In this document: positions 21,701 to 31,303 of the stretch, piece after piece
Position numbering within the stretch: the first letter of the stretch is position 1
How the letters are laid out: each line of letters begins with the position of its first letter
From: an uncultured Metabacillus sp.
GTDB lineage: Bacteria > Bacillota > Bacilli > Bacillales > Bacillaceae
Assembly: GCF_947503125.1 (NCBI RefSeq)
Contig: NZ_CANNCR010000001.1
Location: 280,553 to 344,552 of the forward strand
Length of the DNA stretch: 64,000 bases
Direction of reading: 5' to 3'
Notes under the pieces: model-generated
Databases searched by the model: none
Told to the model about the DNA's origin: nothing
What the model saw: the letters and a program-made list of their open reading frames with translations, nothing else
Position numbers and translations under genes: made by a program

Positions 21701-23047
21701 GACAATGTTTATCGTGCAGGAACAATTGGTACAGTTGCAGAAAAAACTGCCTATGGTTATGTAAAAGGCTATGCAAATGATCATAATCTCACCTTAAGAG
21801 GAGCAGAGATAGATCGTCTTGTTCAAGGTTGTACAGGGGTGAAAAGGACAACAGGGCAGCATCCTGGAGGAATTATTGTTGTCCCTGATTATATGGACAT
21901 CTATGATTTTTCCCCGATTCAATATCCTGCTGATGCAACAGGATCTGAATGGCGGACGACTCATTTTGATTTCCATTCCATTCATGATAACTTATTGAAG
22001 CTTGACATCCTTGGACACGATGATCCGACCGTCATTCGTATGCTTCAAGATCTGAGCGGCATCGATCCAAAAACAATTCCGACAGATGACCCAGAGGTTA
22101 TGAAAATATTCAGCGGTACCGAGTCATTAGGTGTCAAAGAGGAACAAATAATGTGTAAAACAGGGACCCTTGGAATTCCAGAGTTTGGTACGCGATTTGT
22201 TAGGCAGATGCTTGAAGATACAAAACCAACAACCTTCTCTGAACTTGTCCAAATTTCAGGACTCTCGCATGGTACTGATGTATGGCTAGGAAATGCACAA
22301 GAATTAATTCACAATAATATTTGTACACTAAGCGAAGTTATCGGTTGTCGTGACGACATCATGGTTTATCTTATCTATCAAGGTCTAGAACCTTCTTTCG
22401 CCTTCAAAATTATGGAGTCTGTCCGTAAAGGAAAAGGGCTGACTGAAGAGATGGAAGAAGAAATGAAAAAGCAGGAAGTACCAGCCTGGTATATCGACTC
22501 TTGCTTGAAAATAAAATATATGTTTCCTAAGGCGCATGCGGCAGCATATGTTTTAATGGCTGTTAGGATTGCTTATTTTAAAGTACATCTTCCATTACTC
22601 TATTACGCAGCATATTTTACTGTTCGTGCTGATGATTTTGATATCGAAACTATGGTAAAAGGGTCCACTTCTATTCGGGCCAAAATCGAAGAAATTAATC
22701 AAAAGGGATTGGATGCTGCCCCTAAAGAAAAAAGCTTACTAACCGTTTTAGAATTAGCGTTAGAGATGTGTGAACGAGGATTTAGCTTTCAAAAAGTAGA
22801 CCTTTACAGATCTAGTGCAACAGACTTTATTATTGATGGGAATAGCTTGATTCCGCCATTTAATTCTATTCCTGGCTTAGGAACAAATGCAGCATTAAAT
22901 ATTGTGAAAGCTAGAAAAGATGGAGAATTTTTATCAAAAGAAGATTTACAGCAACGAGGAAAGGTATCAAAAACAATTCTTGAATATCTTGATACACAAG
23001 GCTGTTTAGATGAACTGCCAGATCAAAACCAGTTATCGCTATTCTAA
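18731..23047 (+). CDS. polC: DNA polymerase III alpha subunit, Gram-positive PolC type
   Basis: PolC is the main replicative polymerase of low-GC Gram-positives, with built-in proofreading. Order over 1438 residues: N-terminal and OB-fold domains (to about 330), a PHP domain starting [17 protein letters not shown] and interrupted by the DnaQ-type 3'-5' exonuclease ([11 protein letters not shown] at about 420), a four-cysteine zinc site (CPDC and CPNC, about 913-945), the catalytic core with [12 protein letters not shown], and the helix-hairpin-helix and C-terminal region ending in QLSLF, a likely sliding-clamp-binding peptide. GGGGGAGGGGA precedes the ATG. It seems intact. Confidence 0.97.
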   Translation: MGTDQTNQIERFQLLLQQINLTEDAAVVHFRNGTIAKLTVHKQTKKWHFHFQFEKILPFDVYQLFHSKLVKAFSHIADVTFTIESRDQTFDEKLIQDYWSICIQQMDGISPPMLALLNEQTPSVQGVKVIVKTKNDTEALTIKRKYAPLIQASFQQLGFPIFQLDTTVAVTEEEIKKFNEQKLLEDKERGLQALVDMENADKEEANPTEITGPLTIGYTIKNDEEIRTLASIEDEERRIAIQGYVFHAETKELRSGRTLLTFKITDYTSSILVKMFARDKEDAGLVQAVKKGMWLKVRGSIQNDTFVRDLVMIANDINEVKAIERIDQSPENEKRVELHLHSPMSQMDAVTSVSKYIEQAKKWGHKAIALTDHAVVQSFPEAFSAGKKNGIKVLYGVEINLVDDGVPIAYNDDNRYLPEETYVVFDVETTGLSAVYDTIIELAAVKVRGGEIIDRFESFANPHHPLSATTIDLTGITDDMVRDAPNVDEVLRKFRDWIANDILVAHNASFDMGFINVGFKKLLGEENAKNPVIDTLELGRFLYPELKNHRLNTLCKRFDIELTQHHRAIYDAEATGYLLIKMLNDAEEKGIVYHNQFNDNMGKGNAYQRSRPYHATVLAINEKGLKNLFKLVSISHIEYFYRVPRVPRSVLNKFREGLIVGSACDKGEVFEGMMQKSPEEVEEIAAYYDYLEVHPLEVYHHLIQLDYVKDEHALQEIVTNIIKLGDKLEKPVVATGNVHYLNPVDKIYRKILISSQGGANPLNRHELPNVHFRTTDEMLNCFSFLGKDKAKEIVIENPNKIADIIEEIKPIKDDLYTPKIEGADEEIRAMSYSRAKSIYGENLPEIVEARLEKELKSIIGHGFAVIYLISHKLVKKSLDDGYLVGSRGSVGSSFVATMTEITEVNPLPPHYVCPDCKHSEFFNDGSVGSGFDLPNKECPNCGAQYQKDGHDIPFETFLGFKGDKVPDIDLNFSGEYQPTAHNYTKVLFGEDNVYRAGTIGTVAEKTAYGYVKGYANDHNLTLRGAEIDRLVQGCTGVKRTTGQHPGGIIVVPDYMDIYDFSPIQYPADATGSEWRTTHFDFHSIHDNLLKLDILGHDDPTVIRMLQDLSGIDPKTIPTDDPEVMKIFSGTESLGVKEEQIMCKTGTLGIPEFGTRFVRQMLEDTKPTTFSELVQISGLSHGTDVWLGNAQELIHNNICTLSEVIGCRDDIMVYLIYQGLEPSFAFKIMESVRKGKGLTEEMEEEMKKQEVPAWYIDSCLKIKYMFPKAHAAAYVLMAVRIAYFKVHLPLLYYAAYFTVRADDFDIETMVKGSTSIRAKIEEINQKGLDAAPKEKSLLTVLELALEMCERGFSFQKVDLYRSSATDFIIDGNSLIPPFNSIPGLGTNAALNIVKARKDGEFLSKEDLQQRGKVSKTILEYLDTQGCLDELPDQNQLSLF

Positions 23048-23108
23048 TTTGCATAAAAATGACGGTTATGTTATGCTTTATTTGGAAATGCTAACGATAA
23101 GCAGAGGA

Positions 23109-23132
23109 AAAGAGTGGGGAAACCCACTCTTT
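23109..23132 (+). terminator. Hairpin after polC (weak U-run)
   Basis: AAAGAGTGGG and CCCACTCTTT form a perfect 10-bp stem with a tetraloop GAAA. Only TTTCGT follows, so termination may be partial or bidirectional. Confidence 0.6.
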
Positions 23133-23179
23133 CGTATTGTAATCGTCCTCGCAATTCGGATAGTGTAGTACATACCATT

Positions 23180-23203
23180 CCCTGCTCAAAAGGCAGGGTT
23201 TTT
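23180..23203 (+). terminator. Second hairpin terminator after polC
   Basis: CCCTGC and GCAGGG pair around a 7-base loop, followed by five Ts. With the hairpin 48 bases upstream it probably isolates polC from rimP. The rest of the 495-base polC-rimP gap is repeat copy B; no gene is seen there. Confidence 0.65.
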
Positions 23204-23289
23204 CAGCAATTAAAAAGGAATTAAAAACTGCTGTTTTAGTCGCAGAAGCTTGTATTTCTAAAATAAAAAGTTATTGAACTTAGTTTTAG

Positions 23290-23524
23290 TGTCTAGCTAC
23301 AGCGCCTAGCGATTAATGAACTTCACACTCCTCGCATGCGTAAGTCAACATCGAATCGCTCTCGCTCTTCTTGTTTCCTTTGCCGCACTTTAACGTGCAG
23401 TATTGGAGAGAAAAGGTATAGCAGTATGTGTTGACAACACTGCCCGTAAAGGTCTGATAAGTCTCGCTTTATCTCATACGGAGTGATCCAGTTCATAAGT
23501 CGCTGAGCAGGCGCTTCCGCTTTT
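23290..23524. repeat. Bacillaceae-type palindromic intergenic repeat, copy B (long form, inverted)
   Basis: It reads TGTCTAGCTACAGCGCCTAG at the left and GGCGCTTCCGCTTTT at the right, that is, the reverse complement of copy A at 12393-12535. Relative to A it carries an extra 86 bases (23382-23467) bounded by TTT on both sides. That extra segment has its own inverted arms, CACTTTAACGTGCAGT and ACTGCCCGTAAAGG, also found in the cheA-cheW block. The rimP ribosome site lies immediately downstream. Confidence 0.82.
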
Positions 23525-23542
23525 CTTATAAGGAGGAAGAGA

Positions 23543-24016
23543 ATGAGCAAAAGAGTTACGGAAATTGTCGAACAATTAGTTACACCAATTTTAGATGAAA
23601 TGAAATTGGAATTAGTCGACATTGAATATGTGAAGGAAGGCTCTAATTGGTTTCTTCGATTATTTGTTGATTCCGAGACAGGTATTGATATCGAAGAATG
23701 TGGAATCGTAAGTGAGCGATTAAGCGAAAAGCTTGATGAATTAGATCCTATTCCACATAATTACTTTTTAGAGGTATCATCACCAGGTGCGGAGAGACCG
23801 CTAAAAAAAGAAGATGACTTCAAAAAAGCAATAGGAAAACATGTCCATATAAAAACATATGAACCAATTAATGGAGAAAAGACCTTAGAAGGTGTCTTAG
23901 CTGATTTTGACGGTCAAACGGTTACAGTTACAGTAACGGTAAAGACTAGAAAAAAACAGGTTGAAATCCCTTATGAGAAAGTGGCCAAAGCAAGATTAGC
24001 CGTCACATTCAACTAA
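23543..24016 (+). CDS. rimP: Ribosome maturation factor RimP
   Basis: RimP binds early 30S intermediates and helps S12 and other proteins load. The 157-residue protein shows the conserved [20 protein letters not shown] segment, [20 protein letters not shown], and the [14 protein letters not shown] motif, followed by a C-terminal Sm-like domain. AAGGAGGAA precedes the ATG. It starts the conserved rimP-nusA-rnpM-ylxQ-infB-ylxP-rbfA operon. Confidence 0.95.
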   Translation: MSKRVTEIVEQLVTPILDEMKLELVDIEYVKEGSNWFLRLFVDSETGIDIEECGIVSERLSEKLDELDPIPHNYFLEVSSPGAERPLKKEDDFKKAIGKHVHIKTYEPINGEKTLEGVLADFDGQTVTVTVTVKTRKKQVEIPYEKVAKARLAVTFN

Positions 24017-24166
24017 TGAAATTGTTATCTCCAGGGATCTGACTTACAAATCCGCTCACGGTCACAATATCTTGCGAATGAATCATTCTTATCATTATCT
24101 AAAAGAAGTATGGAGAAGCAAATAGAAATTTTATTTAGCTAATTTTTTAAGGGGGAAGCCGTTGAA

Positions 24167-25288
24167 ATGAGTAGTGAATTATTAGATGCCTTAACGATAT
24201 TGGAAAAGGAAAAGGGCATTAGCAAGGAAGTTATTATTGAAGCAATTGAAGCTGCATTAATCTCTGCTTATAAACGAAATTTTAATCAAGCGCAAAATGT
24301 ACGCGTTGATTTAAATCGTGAAACAGGCACCATGAGGGTTTTTGCAAGAAAAGATGTTGTTGAAGAGGTTTATGATCCTCGTCTTGAAATCTCCCTTAGT
24401 GAGGCACAAGGAATCAATCCTAATTATATGTTAAATGATGTCATTGAAATGGAGGTTACACCAAAGGATTTCGGCCGGATTGCAGCGCAAACTGCTAAAC
24501 AGGTTGTTACCCAACGTGTTCGTGAAGCTGAACGTGGTGTTATCTACAGCGAATTTATTGACCGTGAAGAAGATATTATGACAGGAATCGTTCAACGCAT
24601 TGATTCAAAATTTATCTATGTGAGCTTAGGAAAAATCGAGGCATTATTACCTGTAAGTGAGCAAATGCCAAACGAAACGTATAAGCCGCATGATCGGATT
24701 AAAGTTTTTATTACAAAGGTAGAAAAAACAACAAAAGGTCCGCAAATTTTCGTATCAAGAACACATCCAGGTCTTTTAAAAAGGTTGTTTGAAATTGAAG
24801 TTCCGGAAATCTATGATGGAACAGTTGAAATTAAATCCGTTTCTCGTGAAGCAGGGGATCGCTCTAAAATTTCTGTTCATTCCGATAATCCCGAAGTTGA
24901 TCCGGTTGGTTCATGTGTGGGACCTAAGGGCCAACGCGTACAAGCAATTGTAAATGAATTAAAAGGGGAAAAAATTGATATTGTCCGCTGGTCAGAGGAT
25001 CCGATCGAATTTGTTGCTAATGCTTTAAGTCCTTCTAAAGTAGTGGAGGTTCTTGTCAATGAAGAAGAAAAAGCGACAACGGTCATTGTTCCTGACTATC
25101 AATTATCTTTAGCAATCGGTAAGCGCGGACAAAATGCACGTCTTGCTGCTAAACTTACCGGTTGGAAAATAGATATTAAAAGCGAATCAGATGCTGAAAA
25201 AGCCGGGATTTATCCGCTTCAATCATCTGGATCCGATATTGATGATGAACCACTTTTAACAAGTGTAAATGATGAGCTTGCTGAATAA
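24167..25288 (+). CDS. nusA: Transcription termination/antitermination factor NusA
   Basis: NusA binds RNA polymerase and controls pausing, termination and antitermination. Domains over 373 residues: N-terminal polymerase-binding domain ([19 protein letters not shown]), S1 domain (about 135-200), KH1 and KH2 ([19 protein letters not shown] and [23 protein letters not shown]). It lacks the C-terminal acidic repeats of the enterobacterial protein, as usual in Bacilli. GGGGGAAG lies before the start. Spacing to the next gene is 13 bases. Confidence 0.96.
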   Translation: MSSELLDALTILEKEKGISKEVIIEAIEAALISAYKRNFNQAQNVRVDLNRETGTMRVFARKDVVEEVYDPRLEISLSEAQGINPNYMLNDVIEMEVTPKDFGRIAAQTAKQVVTQRVREAERGVIYSEFIDREEDIMTGIVQRIDSKFIYVSLGKIEALLPVSEQMPNETYKPHDRIKVFITKVEKTTKGPQIFVSRTHPGLLKRLFEIEVPEIYDGTVEIKSVSREAGDRSKISVHSDNPEVDPVGSCVGPKGQRVQAIVNELKGEKIDIVRWSEDPIEFVANALSPSKVVEVLVNEEEKATTVIVPDYQLSLAIGKRGQNARLAAKLTGWKIDIKSESDAEKAGIYPLQSSGSDIDDEPLLTSVNDELAE

Positions 25289-25301
25289 GAGGTGAAATCA
25301 C

Positions 25302-25571
25302 ATGAACAATCGCAAAATTCCTTTACGTAAATGTGTTGTAACAGGGGAAATGAAAGCAAAAAAAGAATTAATCCGTGTTGTTCGCTCTAAAGAAGGCGAT
25401 GTTTCTATCGACCTGACCGGCAAAAAAAATGGACGCGGTGCATATATCACACTCGATAAGGAGTGTATTCTCCAAGCAAAAAAGAAAAACACACTTGCTA
25501 ATCATTTAAAGGCAAATATTGAAGATTCAGTTTACGAAGAGCTTCTTCAATTGGCGGAGAAGGAGAAATAA
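25302..25571 (+). CDS. rnpM: RNase P-associated RNA-binding protein RnpM (YlxR, DUF448)
   Basis: YlxR-family proteins are small basic RNA binders; the B. subtilis member has been renamed RnpM for its effect on RNase P. This 89-residue copy keeps [20 protein letters not shown] and the [13 protein letters not shown] motif typical of the family. It sits between nusA and ylxQ in the usual order, with GAGGTGA before the ATG. The family assignment is firm; the RNase P role is carried over from B. subtilis. Confidence 0.9.
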   Translation: MNNRKIPLRKCVVTGEMKAKKELIRVVRSKEGDVSIDLTGKKNGRGAYITLDKECILQAKKKNTLANHLKANIEDSVYEELLQLAEKEK

Positions 25572-25579
25572 TCGATAAC

Positions 25580-25885
25580 ATGAAACAGCAGCAACAATGG
25601 ACGTCCTTATTGGGCTTAGCAAATCGAGCACGAAAAGTTATTTCAGGAGAGGAACTAGTTGTAAAAGAGGTTCGGCTAAAACGGGCTAAGCTTGTTCTTC
25701 TTTCTCAGGATGCATCTGCTAACACAATGAAAAAGGTAACAGATAAATGTAAGTTTTATCAGGTCCCCTTTATGATAGTAGAAAATCGCTACCAGTTAGG
25801 TCAAGCAATTGGTAAAGAAGCGAGAGTCGTTGTAGCGATAAATGATGCAGGCTTTGCTGCAAAGTTAAAAACCTTGCTCGATTAA
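25580..25885 (+). CDS. ylxQ: L7Ae-family kink-turn RNA-binding protein YlxQ
   Basis: YlxQ belongs to the L7Ae/L30e ribosomal protein family that recognises kink-turn RNA; its cell target is not established. The 101 residues show [23 protein letters not shown] and [16 protein letters not shown], the usual L7Ae RNA-contact helix and strand. It follows rnpM by 8 bases and precedes infB by 19 bases. There is no sign of truncation. Confidence 0.9.
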   Translation: MKQQQQWTSLLGLANRARKVISGEELVVKEVRLKRAKLVLLSQDASANTMKKVTDKCKFYQVPFMIVENRYQLGQAIGKEARVVVAINDAGFAAKLKTLLD

Positions 25886-25904
25886 TATTCTTGGGGGTGA
25901 ACGT

Positions 25905-28085
25905 ATGACAAAAATGCGAGTATATGAATATGCAAAACAAACAAATGTATCTAGTAAAGACATTATTTCTACGTTAAAAGAGATGAATGTAGAGGTTAAC
26001 AATCACATGTCAACAATTGAAGATGATGTGATTATTAAGCTTGACAAAAAATTCAAAACAGCAAATCAAGAGAAAAAAAATAATGAATCAAATCAGAAAC
26101 TGGGGAAACAAGTGAATAAAACAAAACAAAATAATACAGAAAATGTCAGATCAAATAATGGAGAAAAACCTGCTAAAAACAAATCACTAAAGCATACTCC
26201 AAATCATTCAAATAACAAAAAGCAAAATCAACCAACTAATCAACCTTCTAACCAATACAAAGGCAAGAAAAATAATAAGAAAAATAAAGGGAATTTCCAA
26301 CAGCAGGCACAGCCTAAACCTAAAAAGGAACTGCCAAGCAAAATTACATTTACAGGCAGTTTGACAGTAGGTGAATTAGCATCAAAGCTTGGTAAAGAAC
26401 CTTCTGAAATTATTAAAAAGCTGCTTCTCCTAGGCACAATGGCCACAATTAATCAGGAGCTTGATAAAGATTCAATTGAATTAATTGCCGGTGAGTATGG
26501 TGTCGAAGTAGAGGAAGAAATTGTATTTGAAAAAACAGAATTTGAAAAATATGAAGAAAAAGATCGTGAAGAGGATCTTCAGCTTCGACCTGCGGTTGTA
26601 ACGATCATGGGTCATGTTGACCATGGTAAAACAACACTTCTTGATTCAATCAGAAATACAAAAGTAACTGAGGGAGAAGCTGGCGGAATCACTCAGCATA
26701 TTGGTGCCTATCAAATCGTTGCGAATGATCAAAAAATTACGTTCCTTGATACACCAGGACATGCTGCGTTCACAACAATGCGTGCTCGCGGTGCTCAAGT
26801 AACAGATATTACGATCCTAGTTGTTGCAGCAGATGACGGAGTAATGCCGCAAACAATAGAAGCGATAAATCATGCCAAAGCTGCTGAAGTGCCTATTATT
26901 GTTGCCGTAAATAAAATTGATAAGCCAACAGCAAATCCTGATCGTGTTATGCAGGAATTAACAGAACATGGTCTAGTACCAGAGGCTTGGGGTGGAGATA
27001 CTATCTTTGTACCTGTCTCTGCACTAACAGGTCAAGGACTTGATGAGCTTCTAGAAATGATCCTATTGGTGACGGAAGTTGAAGAGCTTAAAGCAAATCC
27101 AAACAGACGAGCAACTGGTACAGTAATTGAAGCGCAATTAGATAAAGGCCGCGGTTCAGTAGCAACACTACTTGTACAAAACGGTACTCTTCGAGTTGGT
27201 GACCCAATTGTAGTAGGTAATACCTATGGACGTGTTCGTGCAATGGTAAATGATATTGGCCGTCGTGTTAAAGAGGCTGCACCATCAACACCTGTTGAAA
27301 TTACAGGTTTAAATGATGTACCTTTAGCTGGGGATCAATTTATGGTATTTGAAGATGAGAAACAAGCACGTCAAGTAGGTGAAGCAAGAGCGCAAAAGCA
27401 GCTTGATGCTCAACGAAGTGAAGGCTCAAAACTAAGCCTAGATGACTTGTTTGAACAAATTAAACAAGGTGAAATTAAAGACATTAATTTAATTGTGAAA
27501 GCAGATGTCCAAGGTTCTGTTGAAGCCTTGACTGCAGCTTTACAAAAAATTGATGTTGAAGGTGTTCGCGTAAAAATTATCCATACTGGTGTAGGTGCGA
27601 TAACTGAGTCTGATATTATCCTTGCAGCTGCTTCAAATGCAATTGTCATTGGCTTTAATGTCCGCCCTGATAGTGGTGCGAAGAAAACAGCAGACGTTGA
27701 AGAAGTTGATATTCGTTTACACCGTATTATCTACAAGGTTATTGAAGAAATTGAATCGGCAATGAAAGGAATGCTTGACCCTGAATTTGAAGAAAAAGTG
27801 ATCGGTCAAGTTGAGATTCGCCAAACATTTAAAGTATCTAAAATCGGTACAATTGCAGGAGCATACGTAACAGAAGGTAAAATCACCCGTGACAGTGGGA
27901 TAAGATTAATCCGTGATGGAATAGTCATTTATGAGGGTGAAATTGATACATTGAAACGCTTCAAAGACGATGTAAAAGAAGTTGCGCGCAACTATGAATG
28001 TGGAATCACAATTAAAAACTTTAATGATATTAAAGAAGGCGATATTATTGAAGCATTTGTGATGGAGGAAATCGAACGTAAATGA
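25905..28085 (+). CDS. infB: Translation initiation factor IF-2
   Basis: IF-2 is the GTPase that positions fMet-tRNA on the 30S subunit and promotes subunit joining. The 726-residue protein has an N-terminal IF2N domain ([19 protein letters not shown]), a low-complexity Asn/Lys/Gln-rich linker (about residues 50-145), a second IF2N domain, and the G domain with GHVDHGKTT (about 236), DTPGHAAF and NKIDKP, then domains II, III and IV ending in [25 protein letters not shown] precedes the start. Its end overlaps ylxP by 4 bases. Confidence 0.97.
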   Translation: MTKMRVYEYAKQTNVSSKDIISTLKEMNVEVNNHMSTIEDDVIIKLDKKFKTANQEKKNNESNQKLGKQVNKTKQNNTENVRSNNGEKPAKNKSLKHTPNHSNNKKQNQPTNQPSNQYKGKKNNKKNKGNFQQQAQPKPKKELPSKITFTGSLTVGELASKLGKEPSEIIKKLLLLGTMATINQELDKDSIELIAGEYGVEVEEEIVFEKTEFEKYEEKDREEDLQLRPAVVTIMGHVDHGKTTLLDSIRNTKVTEGEAGGITQHIGAYQIVANDQKITFLDTPGHAAFTTMRARGAQVTDITILVVAADDGVMPQTIEAINHAKAAEVPIIVAVNKIDKPTANPDRVMQELTEHGLVPEAWGGDTIFVPVSALTGQGLDELLEMILLVTEVEELKANPNRRATGTVIEAQLDKGRGSVATLLVQNGTLRVGDPIVVGNTYGRVRAMVNDIGRRVKEAAPSTPVEITGLNDVPLAGDQFMVFEDEKQARQVGEARAQKQLDAQRSEGSKLSLDDLFEQIKQGEIKDINLIVKADVQGSVEALTAALQKIDVEGVRVKIIHTGVGAITESDIILAAASNAIVIGFNVRPDSGAKKTADVEEVDIRLHRIIYKVIEEIESAMKGMLDPEFEEKVIGQVEIRQTFKVSKIGTIAGAYVTEGKITRDSGIRLIRDGIVIYEGEIDTLKRFKDDVKEVARNYECGITIKNFNDIKEGDIIEAFVMEEIERK

Positions 28086-28360
28086 TCGGATATGTAGAGT
28101 GTGAATGCATGATTTATGACTCACATTCATTAAAAGATAAAAGATCTGTCTTACAAAGAGTATTAACAAGAACCAAACAAAAGTATAATGTGTCAATATC
28201 AGAAATTGACTTTCAGGATACATGGCAGCATACAAAATTTGGAATTGTTGCCGTAAGTTCCAATAAGGTTCAAACTGAAAGGGAATTGCAAAGGGTATTG
28301 CAATTCATCGATTCCTTTCCTGAAATTGAAAGAACTGTTACTTCGTTTGAATGGTTTTAA
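28082..28360 (+). CDS. ylxP: DUF503 protein YlxP
   Basis: YlxP is a small conserved protein of the infB operon; a role in ribosome biogenesis is suspected from context only. The 92-residue copy has the DUF503 signature [17 protein letters not shown] and the [20 protein letters not shown] strand-helix pattern. Its ATG overlaps the infB stop (ATGA), so translation is coupled. rbfA begins 15 bases later. Confidence 0.9.
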   Translation: MIGYVECECMIYDSHSLKDKRSVLQRVLTRTKQKYNVSISEIDFQDTWQHTKFGIVAVSSNKVQTERELQRVLQFIDSFPEIERTVTSFEWF

Positions 28361-28375
28361 TGAAGAGGTGATGAC

Positions 28376-28732
28376 ATGAGCTTAAGAGCAAACCGTGTCG
28401 GCGAACAAATGAAAAAAGAATTGGGCGATATTATCGGCCGAAAAATAAAGGACCCGCGTATTGGCTTTGTGACAGTAACAGATGTAAATGTATCTGGTGA
28501 TCTCCAAATTGCAAAGGTGTATATCTCTGTATTGGGAGACGAAGAACAAAGACAAAACACACTAAAAGGGTTAGCAAAGGCAAAAGGCTTTATTCGTTCT
28601 GAAATCGGACAGCGCATTCGACTAAGAAAAACGCCTGAAATTCAATTTGAATTTGATGAATCAATCGATTACGGAAATCGTATTGAGACACTTATTCATG
28701 AGTTAAATGTTCAAAATAAAGAGGAGGAATAA
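28376..28732 (+). CDS. rbfA: Ribosome-binding factor A
   Basis: RbfA binds the 30S precursor near helix 1 of 16S rRNA and is needed for late maturation and cold growth. The 118-residue KH-like protein carries [44 protein letters not shown] and the C-terminal [19 protein letters not shown] signature. AGAGGTGATG precedes the start. A hairpin follows before truB. Confidence 0.96.
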   Translation: MSLRANRVGEQMKKELGDIIGRKIKDPRIGFVTVTDVNVSGDLQIAKVYISVLGDEEQRQNTLKGLAKAKGFIRSEIGQRIRLRKTPEIQFEFDESIDYGNRIETLIHELNVQNKEEE

Positions 28733-28742
28733 CTCCTTTTTT

Positions 28743-28772
28743 AAAGGGATAGACACCTTCGTCTATCCCTTT
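28743..28772 (+). terminator. Hairpin between rbfA and truB
   Basis: AAAGGGATAGAC and GTCTATCCCTTT form a perfect 12-bp stem with a 6-base loop. A short U-run preceding it and none after suggest partial termination or protection rather than a full stop. Confidence 0.65.
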
Positions 28773-28813
28773 CTGTATGTAAAAATGAAAAGATGCCCTA
28801 GGAGGTCTTTTAA

Positions 28814-29734
28814 ATGGAAGGTGTGCTATTATTAAATAAACCAGTTGGCATGACATCCCATGACTGTGTTGCAAAGATGCGCAGGCTTGCTAAAACGAAA
28901 AAAGTGGGTCATACGGGTACACTTGACCCGGATGTAACAGGTGTATTGCCAATTTGTCTGGGAAAAGCAACGAAAATTGTTGAATATTTAACAGCAGCTT
29001 CAAAGACATATGAAGCTGAAATAACGATTGGTTATTCTACAACAACGGAAGATGCTTCAGGTGAAGAAGTTGTAAGAAAACCTGTAAATCCACCTATTTT
29101 AAAAGAAGAGATTGAACGGGTTTTAAATGCGATGGTTGGTACGATCGAGCAAATACCACCGATGTATTCTGCTGTAAAAGTGAACGGAAAAAAGCTCTAT
29201 GAGTATGCTCGAGCGGGTATTGAGGTGGAAAGACCAGCACGAAAGATTACAATTACTGAACTAGTGCTTATAAGTGGCATTACGAACGATGCCGGTTTAA
29301 CTAAATTCAAGTTCCGTGTCACTTGTTCAAAAGGTACATACGTTCGGACGTTGGCTGTCATGATCGGCGAAAGACTTGGATATCCGGCGCATATGTCACA
29401 TCTTATTCGTACGAAATCCGGGCAATTTGATTTGTCCAATTGTTTAACCTTTGAGCAAATCGAAGCTGCAATCGAAAAAGGTACACTTCAACGTGAATTA
29501 TTGACAATTGGTCAGGCATTAAAAGATTTGCCGAATCTAGTTATCCATGATACGCTAGCAGAGAAAGTTAAAAATGGAGCAGTACTTGAATTGCCTGAAA
29601 CATTTCAAGACATTAAAGCAGGCTCTCCTATTGCCATTTATGCTGAGGATGGCCGCTGTATTGCTATCTATTCTAAGCACCCTGCCAAGGATTATCTAAT
29701 GAAGCCTGTGAAGGTGCTATATAATGAAACTTAA
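28814..29734 (+). CDS. truB: tRNA pseudouridine(55) synthase TruB
   Basis: TruB makes pseudouridine 55 in the T-loop of most tRNAs. The 306-residue protein starts MEGVLLLNKPVGMTSHD and has the catalytic aspartate motif KVGHTGTLDPDVTGVLP, TYEAEITIGYSTTTEDASG, QIPPMYSAVKVNGKKLYEYAR, and the CSKGTYVRTLA element. Length is normal. TAGGAGG precedes the ATG; ribF follows after a short gap. Confidence 0.96.
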   Translation: MEGVLLLNKPVGMTSHDCVAKMRRLAKTKKVGHTGTLDPDVTGVLPICLGKATKIVEYLTAASKTYEAEITIGYSTTTEDASGEEVVRKPVNPPILKEEIERVLNAMVGTIEQIPPMYSAVKVNGKKLYEYARAGIEVERPARKITITELVLISGITNDAGLTKFKFRVTCSKGTYVRTLAVMIGERLGYPAHMSHLIRTKSGQFDLSNCLTFEQIEAAIEKGTLQRELLTIGQALKDLPNLVIHDTLAEKVKNGAVLELPETFQDIKAGSPIAIYAEDGRCIAIYSKHPAKDYLMKPVKVLYNET

Positions 29735-29765
29735 TATGTTATAAGTGAGAAAAGGTGAAGTGACC

Positions 29766-30713
29766 GTGAAACTAATAAAACTGTCTCAACCACATCATTT
29801 TAACAAAGATGATTTTGATGAAATGGTGCTTGCATTGGGGTATTTTGATGGAGTTCATAAAGGACATCAAAAAGTAATCCTAAAAGCAAAAGAGATTGCT
29901 GATCGACTTGGGAGGAAAAGTGCAGTCATGACCTTTAATCCCCATCCACTTGTTGTCCTGCGAAACCAAAAGGAAATTGATTATATTACACCTCTTGAAG
30001 AAAAAATACATTTAATTAGTCAATTAAATGTGGATATTTTATTTGTTGTAGAATTTACAAAGGAGTTTGCAGCTTTATTGCCACAGCAATTTGTTGATGA
30101 CTATATTATCAACTTAAATGTTAAGCATGTTGTTGCAGGCTTTGATTTTACATATGGCCACTTAGGAAAGGGTACGATGGAAACAATGCCATTCCATTCC
30201 AGGGAGCAATTTTTGCAAACAACTGTAGAAAAGCAAACTGACCGTGATCGTAAAATTAGCTCCTCGCTCATACGGGAGGTTATTAGAAGCGGTGATGTTT
30301 CATATGCACATAATCTTCTCGGAAGACCTCATACTGTTACCGGTACAGTTATTCATGGTGATAAACGGGGGAGAACAATCGGTTTTCCTACAGCAAATAT
30401 AGATGTCCCTGATATATATTTAATGCCTCCAACAGGTGTTTATGCGGTTTCTGCTTTAATTAATGGCCAAGAATATAAAGGAATGTGCAATATTGGCTAC
30501 AAGCCTACGTTTAATAAAGAAAAAGCTGCTAAACCAAGCATAGAAGTGCATATTTTTGATTTCCAACAGGACATATATGATCAAACTATCTCAATATCAT
30601 GGTTTAAACGTATAAGAAGTGAACAAAAGTTTAATAATGTTGAGGAGCTAATCAGTCAAATTGCGAAAGACAAAGCGGCAGTTGAACAATTCTTTGGACA
30701 AAAAACCGTTTAG
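29766..30713 (+). CDS. ribF: Bifunctional riboflavin kinase / FAD synthetase
   Basis: This enzyme (RibC in B. subtilis, RibF elsewhere) phosphorylates riboflavin to FMN and adenylates FMN to FAD. The N-terminal nucleotidyltransferase half has LALGYFDGVHKGHQKVI and TFNPHPLVVL, SSSLIREVI; the C-terminal kinase half has GTVIHGDKRGRTIGFPTANI and PPTGVYAV. I chose GTG 29766 (VKLIKLSQPHHF), giving 315 residues; the GTG at 29745 lacks a proper ribosome site. Confidence 0.94.
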   Translation: MKLIKLSQPHHFNKDDFDEMVLALGYFDGVHKGHQKVILKAKEIADRLGRKSAVMTFNPHPLVVLRNQKEIDYITPLEEKIHLISQLNVDILFVVEFTKEFAALLPQQFVDDYIINLNVKHVVAGFDFTYGHLGKGTMETMPFHSREQFLQTTVEKQTDRDRKISSSLIREVIRSGDVSYAHNLLGRPHTVTGTVIHGDKRGRTIGFPTANIDVPDIYLMPPTGVYAVSALINGQEYKGMCNIGYKPTFNKEKAAKPSIEVHIFDFQQDIYDQTISISWFKRIRSEQKFNNVEELISQIAKDKAAVEQFFGQKTV

Positions 30714-30716
30714 TCC

Positions 30717-30745
30717 TTGCAATTTGCTTGGAAAAATAGTATTCT
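30717..30745 (+). promoter_or_regulatory. Predicted sigma-A promoter of rpsO
   Basis: TTGCAA (30717-30722) and TATTCT (30740-30745) are 17 bases apart, directly after the ribF stop. Confidence 0.5.
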
Positions 30746-30765
30746 AATGGATGTAACTTAAAACC

Positions 30766-30817
30766 ATTGCTTGGCAAATCGATTCACCAACGTTTGCTCG
30801 GTAATTGGGGTTTTTTG
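30766..30817 (+). promoter_or_regulatory. Structured 5' leader of rpsO (candidate S15 autoregulatory site)
   Basis: AAAACCATTG pairs with the downstream TAATTGGGGTTTT arm, and GGCAAA with TTTGC inside, leaving a branched loop. The closing run of Ts and the Shine-Dalgarno AAGGAGGTGA follow. S15 autogenous control through its mRNA leader is known in Bacilli (Geobacillus); that this leader acts the same way is inferred from position and shape. Confidence 0.5.
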
Positions 30818-30837
30818 AAATTAAGGAGGTGAAAAGG

Positions 30838-31107
30838 ATGGCTATCACACAAGAACGTAAAAACGAACTAATTGCTACTTATAGAACACATGAATCTGAT
30901 ACTGGTTCACCAGAGGTTCAAATTGCTATCCTTACTGAGGACATCAATAACTTAAATGATCACTTACGTGTTCACAAAAAAGACCACCACTCTCGTCGCG
31001 GTCTATTAAAAATGGTAGGTAAACGTCGTAACTTACTAACTTACCTACGTAATAAGGACGTAACTCGTTATCGTGAGTTAATCAACAAGCTTGGTTTACG
31101 TCGATAA
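30838..31107 (+). CDS. rpsO: 30S ribosomal protein S15
   Basis: S15 is a primary 16S rRNA-binding protein of the central domain. The 89 residues are typical: [53 protein letters not shown], and the basic C-terminus. The start ATG 30838 follows AAGGAGGTGA at the right distance; an in-frame extension upstream to 30805 would read through the leader. The pnp gene downstream has its own candidate promoter. Confidence 0.97.
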   Translation: MAITQERKNELIATYRTHESDTGSPEVQIAILTEDINNLNDHLRVHKKDHHSRRGLLKMVGKRRNLLTYLRNKDVTRYRELINKLGLRR

Positions 31108-31114
31108 TACCTTT

Positions 31115-31140
31115 AAAAGCGGGATTTTTCCCGCTTTTTT
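31115..31140 (+). terminator. Terminator after rpsO
   Basis: AAAAGCGGG and CCCGCTTTTTT form a stem with a loop of Ts and a U-run. Confidence 0.88.
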
Positions 31141-31213
31141 AGTGTATTTAAATATAAATAGGCAAAAATGATATAAGCTAACAACTAACTTATTACGTTT
31201 TTTTACAAACCTA

Positions 31214-31242
31214 TTTACATACAATAACAACATTGATATGTT
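31214..31242 (+). promoter_or_regulatory. Predicted sigma-A promoter of pnp
   Basis: TTTACA (31214-31219) and TATGTT (31237-31242) are spaced by 17 bases, about 60 bases before the pnp start. Confidence 0.4.
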
Positions 31243-31303
31243 GAATTTAAATGGTTCATACTAATACATAATCTTTATTATATGAGAGGGGTTTTTTAAC
31301 TTT

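Noticed and set aside
23323..23622. Minus-strand open frame of 99 residues across the repeat and the start of rimP
   Set aside because: It is made of repeat copy B and antisense rimP sequence; frames through this repeat are not conserved between copies A and B.
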